From Rapidithrix thailandica (GTDB taxonomy: Bacteria > Bacteroidota > Bacteroidia > Cytophagales > Flammeovirgaceae), in the NCBI RefSeq assembly GCF_039710355.1, contig NZ_JBDKWZ010000019.1, positions 1-64,000 of the forward strand: a DNA stretch of 64,000 nucleotides, in the 5' to 3' direction. Of this stretch, positions 61,095 to 64,000 are shown piece by piece. Position numbers and translations under genes: made by a program. Every line of letters begins with the position of its first letter. Position 1 is the stretch's first letter. The notes under the pieces were generated by a model that worked only from the letters and a program-made list of their open reading frames with translations, was not told the origin of the DNA and searched no databases.

Positions 61095-62006
61095 ATGAAA
61101 ACCGAAGAATTGTTTCAATTGTTCAAGACCTCGGAGTTGCTTGAACTTGTAGCCTTGATATTTATCGTCAACCTAGGCATTACTTTTATCGAAATATTAT
61201 TGGATTTTTTCACGAGTAAAGTGCGCAGGTGGAAAGATACCGGAGCGAATATTGTCATTTTTATGATGGGGCAACTGCTCGAAAAAACGGCATTCGGCTC
61301 TATCGGACTCGTTTGCCTTTTGCCCTTCTATCTATTGGTCCCTTGGGAAATTCCGATGACTTGGTGGACTTGGCTCTTGGGCTTGCTGGCCGCAGACTTT
61401 ACGTATTATTGGATGCACCGGCTGGAACACGAACACCGGATTTTGTGGGCCAACCACAGTGTACACCACTCCTCCGAAGACTATAACCTAACGGTAGGCT
61501 TCCGGCTGAGTATAATTGAAAGTGCCATCGAGTGGGTCTTTCTGGTACCCATGATATTGGCCGGATTCAATCCCTTTCAGGCGGTTTTGTGCTTGGTGTT
61601 TGTTGCACAGTATCAGCATTGGATTCATACGGAAAAAGTCCGTAAACTGGGTTGGCTGGATGAAGTCTTCAATACGCCTTCCGTCCACCGGGTACACCAT
61701 GGATCTAATGAAAAGTATTTGGACAAAAACTACGGAGGTATTCTGATCTTGTGGGACAAACTTTTCGGTACCTTCCAACGGGAAGAAGAAAAGGTAGTGT
61801 ATGGCCTGACCAAAAACATCCGTACCAACAATCCCATCAAAATTAACTTTATCGAATACCGGCATATCTGGCGGGATGTCTGTCAGTGTACGAACTGGAA
61901 AGACCGGTTTAAAATGATCTTTGGAGCTTTAACCTGGCGACCGGAGTATTTTCAACAAAAAGAAGAAGAAAGGATAAATTTAGGAAACTACAAGAGATGT
62001 GAGTGA
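61095..62006 (+). CDS. Sterol desaturase / fatty acid hydroxylase family protein
   Basis: 303 residues; integral membrane di-iron enzyme. TM spans at about 17-37, 60-85 and 90-110. The histidine boxes are HRLEHEHR (about 119-126), HSVHHSSEDYN (about 132-142) and HRVHHGSNEKYLDKNYGG (about 202-219). Known members act on sterols, carotenoids, ether lipids or fatty acids; no substrate can be assigned. It follows an AraC-GyrI regulator. Confidence 0.9.
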   Translation: MKTEELFQLFKTSELLELVALIFIVNLGITFIEILLDFFTSKVRRWKDTGANIVIFMMGQLLEKTAFGSIGLVCLLPFYLLVPWEIPMTWWTWLLGLLAADFTYYWMHRLEHEHRILWANHSVHHSSEDYNLTVGFRLSIIESAIEWVFLVPMILAGFNPFQAVLCLVFVAQYQHWIHTEKVRKLGWLDEVFNTPSVHRVHHGSNEKYLDKNYGGILILWDKLFGTFQREEEKVVYGLTKNIRTNNPIKINFIEYRHIWRDVCQCTNWKDRFKMIFGALTWRPEYFQQKEEERINLGNYKRCE

Positions 62007-62056
62007 TTACTATGCCCTGAAAAATTATAGTTTGCCACCTTTATCTTAAGATATTG

Positions 62057-62103
62057 AACGCTAAATCATATATTTAATGCCCGCCCCAGGGCTAATTAGC
62101 GTT
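62057..62103. repeat. Short inverted repeat before the ADP-ribosylglycohydrolase
   Basis: AACGCTAA (62057-62064) and TTAGCGTT (62096-62103) bound a 31-bp spacer containing GCCCGCCCCAGGGC, which pairs partly with itself. It lies just before a gene with different codon use and may mark an insertion border. Confidence 0.35.
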
Positions 62104-62115
62104 AGCTTTGAATAA

Positions 62116-63066
62116 ATGTATCTTATAAAAATGAATAAAAAAGAAAGAATAACATTAGCGCATACTTCTTTGAAAGGCGTTTCGATCGGAGATGCTTTTG
62201 GTGATAGTTTTTTCGGAGAAACGGATCAAGTACTTGCCTGCATTCAAAATAGAAAAATTCCGGAAACCTCTTGGGAGTTTACAGATGATACAGTGATGGC
62301 TTTGGCAGTTTTTGAGCAGTTGGAACAAAATGGAGAGATAAATCAAGATGATTTGGCACTTCAGTTTTCTGTGAATCATATAAAGGATCCTAACAGAGGG
62401 TATGGAGCAACAGCTAGAAGAATTTTGAGGAAAATAGAAAAGGGTGAGTATTGGAAAGAGACAGCCCAAAATGTATTTGATGGAATGGGTTCAATGGGAA
62501 ATGGAGCTTCTATGAGAGTGAGTCCAATTGGAGCTTATTACTATGACGAACTAGAGAAGGTGAAGGAACAGGCAACTTATTCTGCTGTAATTACACATGC
62601 CAATCAAGAAGGAATTGCAGGTGCAATGGCAGTGGCCATTGGTGCTGCTTTGGCAACGCAATCGAAAGTAGAAGGACGGATAATGTCTCCGAATGAATTC
62701 ATAAGTAATGTTGTGAATGAACTTCCAGATACAGATACTAGGGCGAAAATTCAAAAATCACTGACGATTTCAAAAGACTATCATATTAGTACCATTGAAA
62801 CGATATTAGGAAACGGGATCAATGTTATAGCGCAAGACACGATTCCCTTTTCCATCTGGTGTGCGGCACACCATCTCTATAATTATGAAGAAGCATTGTG
62901 GAAGGCTGTTTCGATTTTAGGGGATCGGGATACTATTTGTGCTATAGTAGGAGGAATTACGATTCTATCTTCTCTGGAAGAAAAAATACCTTTGACTTGG
63001 TTGAGATCCGTAGAGGATTTCGATAAAAGCATCTTTAGAAACAAAAAAACTGCTTTCCCAAAGTGA
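62116..63066 (+). CDS. ADP-ribosylglycohydrolase
   Basis: 316 residues of the DraG/ARH family, which removes ADP-ribose from proteins or nucleic acids. Metal-site motifs: GVSIGDAFGDSFFG and WEFTDDTVMALAVF (TDD) near the N-terminus, GNGASMRVSPIG and THANQEG in the middle, and GDRDTICAIVGGI (DxD) near residue 276. The first two dozen residues read MYLIKMNKKER..., so the ATG at 62131 is an alternative start. It uses many AGA/AGG arginine and AT-ending codons, unlike the genes before it. Confidence 0.92.
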   Translation: MYLIKMNKKERITLAHTSLKGVSIGDAFGDSFFGETDQVLACIQNRKIPETSWEFTDDTVMALAVFEQLEQNGEINQDDLALQFSVNHIKDPNRGYGATARRILRKIEKGEYWKETAQNVFDGMGSMGNGASMRVSPIGAYYYDELEKVKEQATYSAVITHANQEGIAGAMAVAIGAALATQSKVEGRIMSPNEFISNVVNELPDTDTRAKIQKSLTISKDYHISTIETILGNGINVIAQDTIPFSIWCAAHHLYNYEEALWKAVSILGDRDTICAIVGGITILSSLEEKIPLTWLRSVEDFDKSIFRNKKTAFPK

Positions 63067-63449
63067 TAAATACTCTAGCATATCGTATAGGTAAATGGAA
63101 GTTTTTCATGGAGTATTTTTTAATAAATCACTCTTGTGTGCGAAGGATATCATCCATCATGGGGAATGTGAGATTCTTTTTTGTAACTAATAAATGGAAT
63201 TCTGACATTTTTCCGGATAATTGATTCGTTTCTATCGTCTTTATTTCTTCTTATAAGCCAATCCGTTAGGGAGTATAGCGGGTTAAAAGTGCTGGGCTTT
63301 TATAAAAACTAAAGGTTAAAGATTTTGTAAGGCAAGGGCTGAGATATTTGGTATTGGTAAAAGATGACTACTTTTGGGGCTTTTAAAGCAATTGAAAATT
63401 CTGAAGAATACCATCAACGGTATGATCAGATAGCACAAACCCTAAACGT
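63067..63449. other. Intergenic region with weak hairpin and 29-codon ORF
   Basis: AAATACTC (63068-63075) and GAGTATTT (63111-63118) with a T-run may end the ADP-ribosylglycohydrolase gene. The ATG ORF 63364-63453 (29 codons; MTTFGAFKAIENSEEYHQRY...) overlaps the next start as ATGA. It may be chance or a remnant. Confidence 0.4.
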
Positions 63450-64000
63450 ATGAAAAGACTTTTTCTCTTACTTTTGTTTTTATTTCCTTATACCGTTTTA
63501 CAAGCCCAGCAGCAACTTACAGAGATAACTTATAGGGATGGGAATGGTGGCTCCAGTCCTGAAAACTTTATCGAGTTTAACGGCTTGATGTTTTTTATCG
63601 CAAATTCAAAAAGTGAAGGTAAAGAAATATGGGTGAGTGACGGTACCAAAGAGAATACTCAGGTATTAAAAGATGTTTACCCGGGGCCGGAAAGTAGCAT
63701 TTTCGATTATTTTTTATCAAGCCCTATACTGGAGCAAATTTCAGCTGTGCTAAATAATAAGCTCTATTTTATAGCCAACGATGGGCAAAATGGACCTCAA
63801 ATTTGGGTGACGGATGGGACGCGACAAGAAACAAAGAGAATTACCAATGTTCCAAATTTTCACCCATCCCGGTTGACGGTAGTGGGTGAAAACCTTTTTA
63901 TGATTTCAAAAAAAGGTGATTTATTAGAAGTTTGGAAAAGTGATGGGACCAATGATGGGACAGTTTTAGTAAAAGGAGATATACCTAGTAACCGTGTAGC
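63450..64000 (+). CDS. Secreted ELWxxDGT-repeat protein, 3' partial
   Basis: The ATG at 63450 opens a frame that runs off the window; 183 codons are visible. It begins with a signal peptide (MKRLFLLLLFLFPYTVLQAQ). Three motifs of the ELWxxDGT type follow: EIWVSDGTKENTQVLKD, QIWVTDGTRQETKRITN and EVWKSDGTNDGTVLVKG, spaced by about 55-60 residues. Such beta-propeller-like repeats are found in long surface proteins of Bacteroidota, often with a T9SS C-terminal domain (not visible here). A 29-codon ORF ends on its start codon. Confidence 0.85.
   Translation, partial: MKRLFLLLLFLFPYTVLQAQQQLTEITYRDGNGGSSPENFIEFNGLMFFIANSKSEGKEIWVSDGTKENTQVLKDVYPGPESSIFDYFLSSPILEQISAVLNNKLYFIANDGQNGPQIWVTDGTRQETKRITNVPNFHPSRLTVVGENLFMISKKGDLLEVWKSDGTNDGTVLVKGDIPSNRV

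Overview
This 64 kb window comes from the chromosome of a member of the Bacteroidota, most likely the class Cytophagia; genus and species cannot be named from sequence alone. The reasons are a secreted protein with a CHU_C / gliding-motility C-terminal domain (type IX secretion cargo), several promoters with the Bacteroidota -7 element TAnnTTTG, few Shine-Dalgarno sequences, a fused CcsBA cytochrome c synthetase, FbaB-type aldolase, and many lipoproteins with LxxC lipoboxes. I saw no tRNA, rRNA, CRISPR array or prophage.

Layout. (1) 1-2.8 kb: the 3' part of a secreted glycoside hydrolase (GH43-type C-terminal tail fused to a complete GH95 domain), TTA-rich unlike the rest, followed by a decayed IS5-type transposase. 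(2) 3.6-9.5 kb: a dissimilatory nitrite-to-ammonia operon nrfH-nrfA-ccsBA (NrfI-like), with an FNR/CRP-like palindrome upstream of nrfH and a 16-bp hairpin between nrfA and ccsBA. (3) 9.5-12.9 kb: a metallophosphoesterase, a class I aldolase and a phosphonatase-like HAD hydrolase. (4) 12.9-20.3 kb: biotin synthesis, bioF-bioG-bioC-bioD as an overlapping operon plus bioA, interrupted by an oppositely oriented metzincin protease; bioB is not here. (5) 20.4-25.5 kb: an Rpn-type nuclease, a secreted caspase-like protease, a PspA/IM30 protein and a J-domain protein whose N-terminus resembles PspA. (6) 25.9-40.5 kb: mostly housekeeping and metabolic genes (PLP sulfur enzyme, YjjX, VRR-NUC/FAN1-like nuclease, AI-2E family permease, semialdehyde dehydrogenase, acyl-CoA dehydrogenase, an APH-fold kinase with an altered catalytic loop, Lon). 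(7) 41-50 kb: T9SS cargo protein, PP2C-TM-LysM phosphatase, GH43-like lipoprotein, HxlR regulator + NudC, a DinB pseudogene, AraC regulator and SDR. (8) 50-62 kb: many small regulator/enzyme units: ArsR-SRPBCC-VOC-VOC, peptide deformylase, an ECF41-type sigma factor with a likely cognate promoter before a membrane protein gene, DUF1203, NTF2-like, beta-lactamase-fold hydrolase, AraC-GyrI and sterol desaturase family. (9) 62-64 kb: an ADP-ribosylglycohydrolase of different codon use, then the start of a secreted ELWxxDGT-repeat protein running off the window.

Across the window lies a previously unlabelled family of dispersed elements of about 162 bp with GAAGTG...CACTTC ends (three full copies and one 3' fragment), plus a separate MITE-like 136-bp element. 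The best candidates for a second look are the ECF41 module, the PspA/J-protein pair, the nrf regulatory elements and the 162-bp repeat family. No clear new defence or mobile system was found; the window is mainly ordinary chromosome with several small unusual features.
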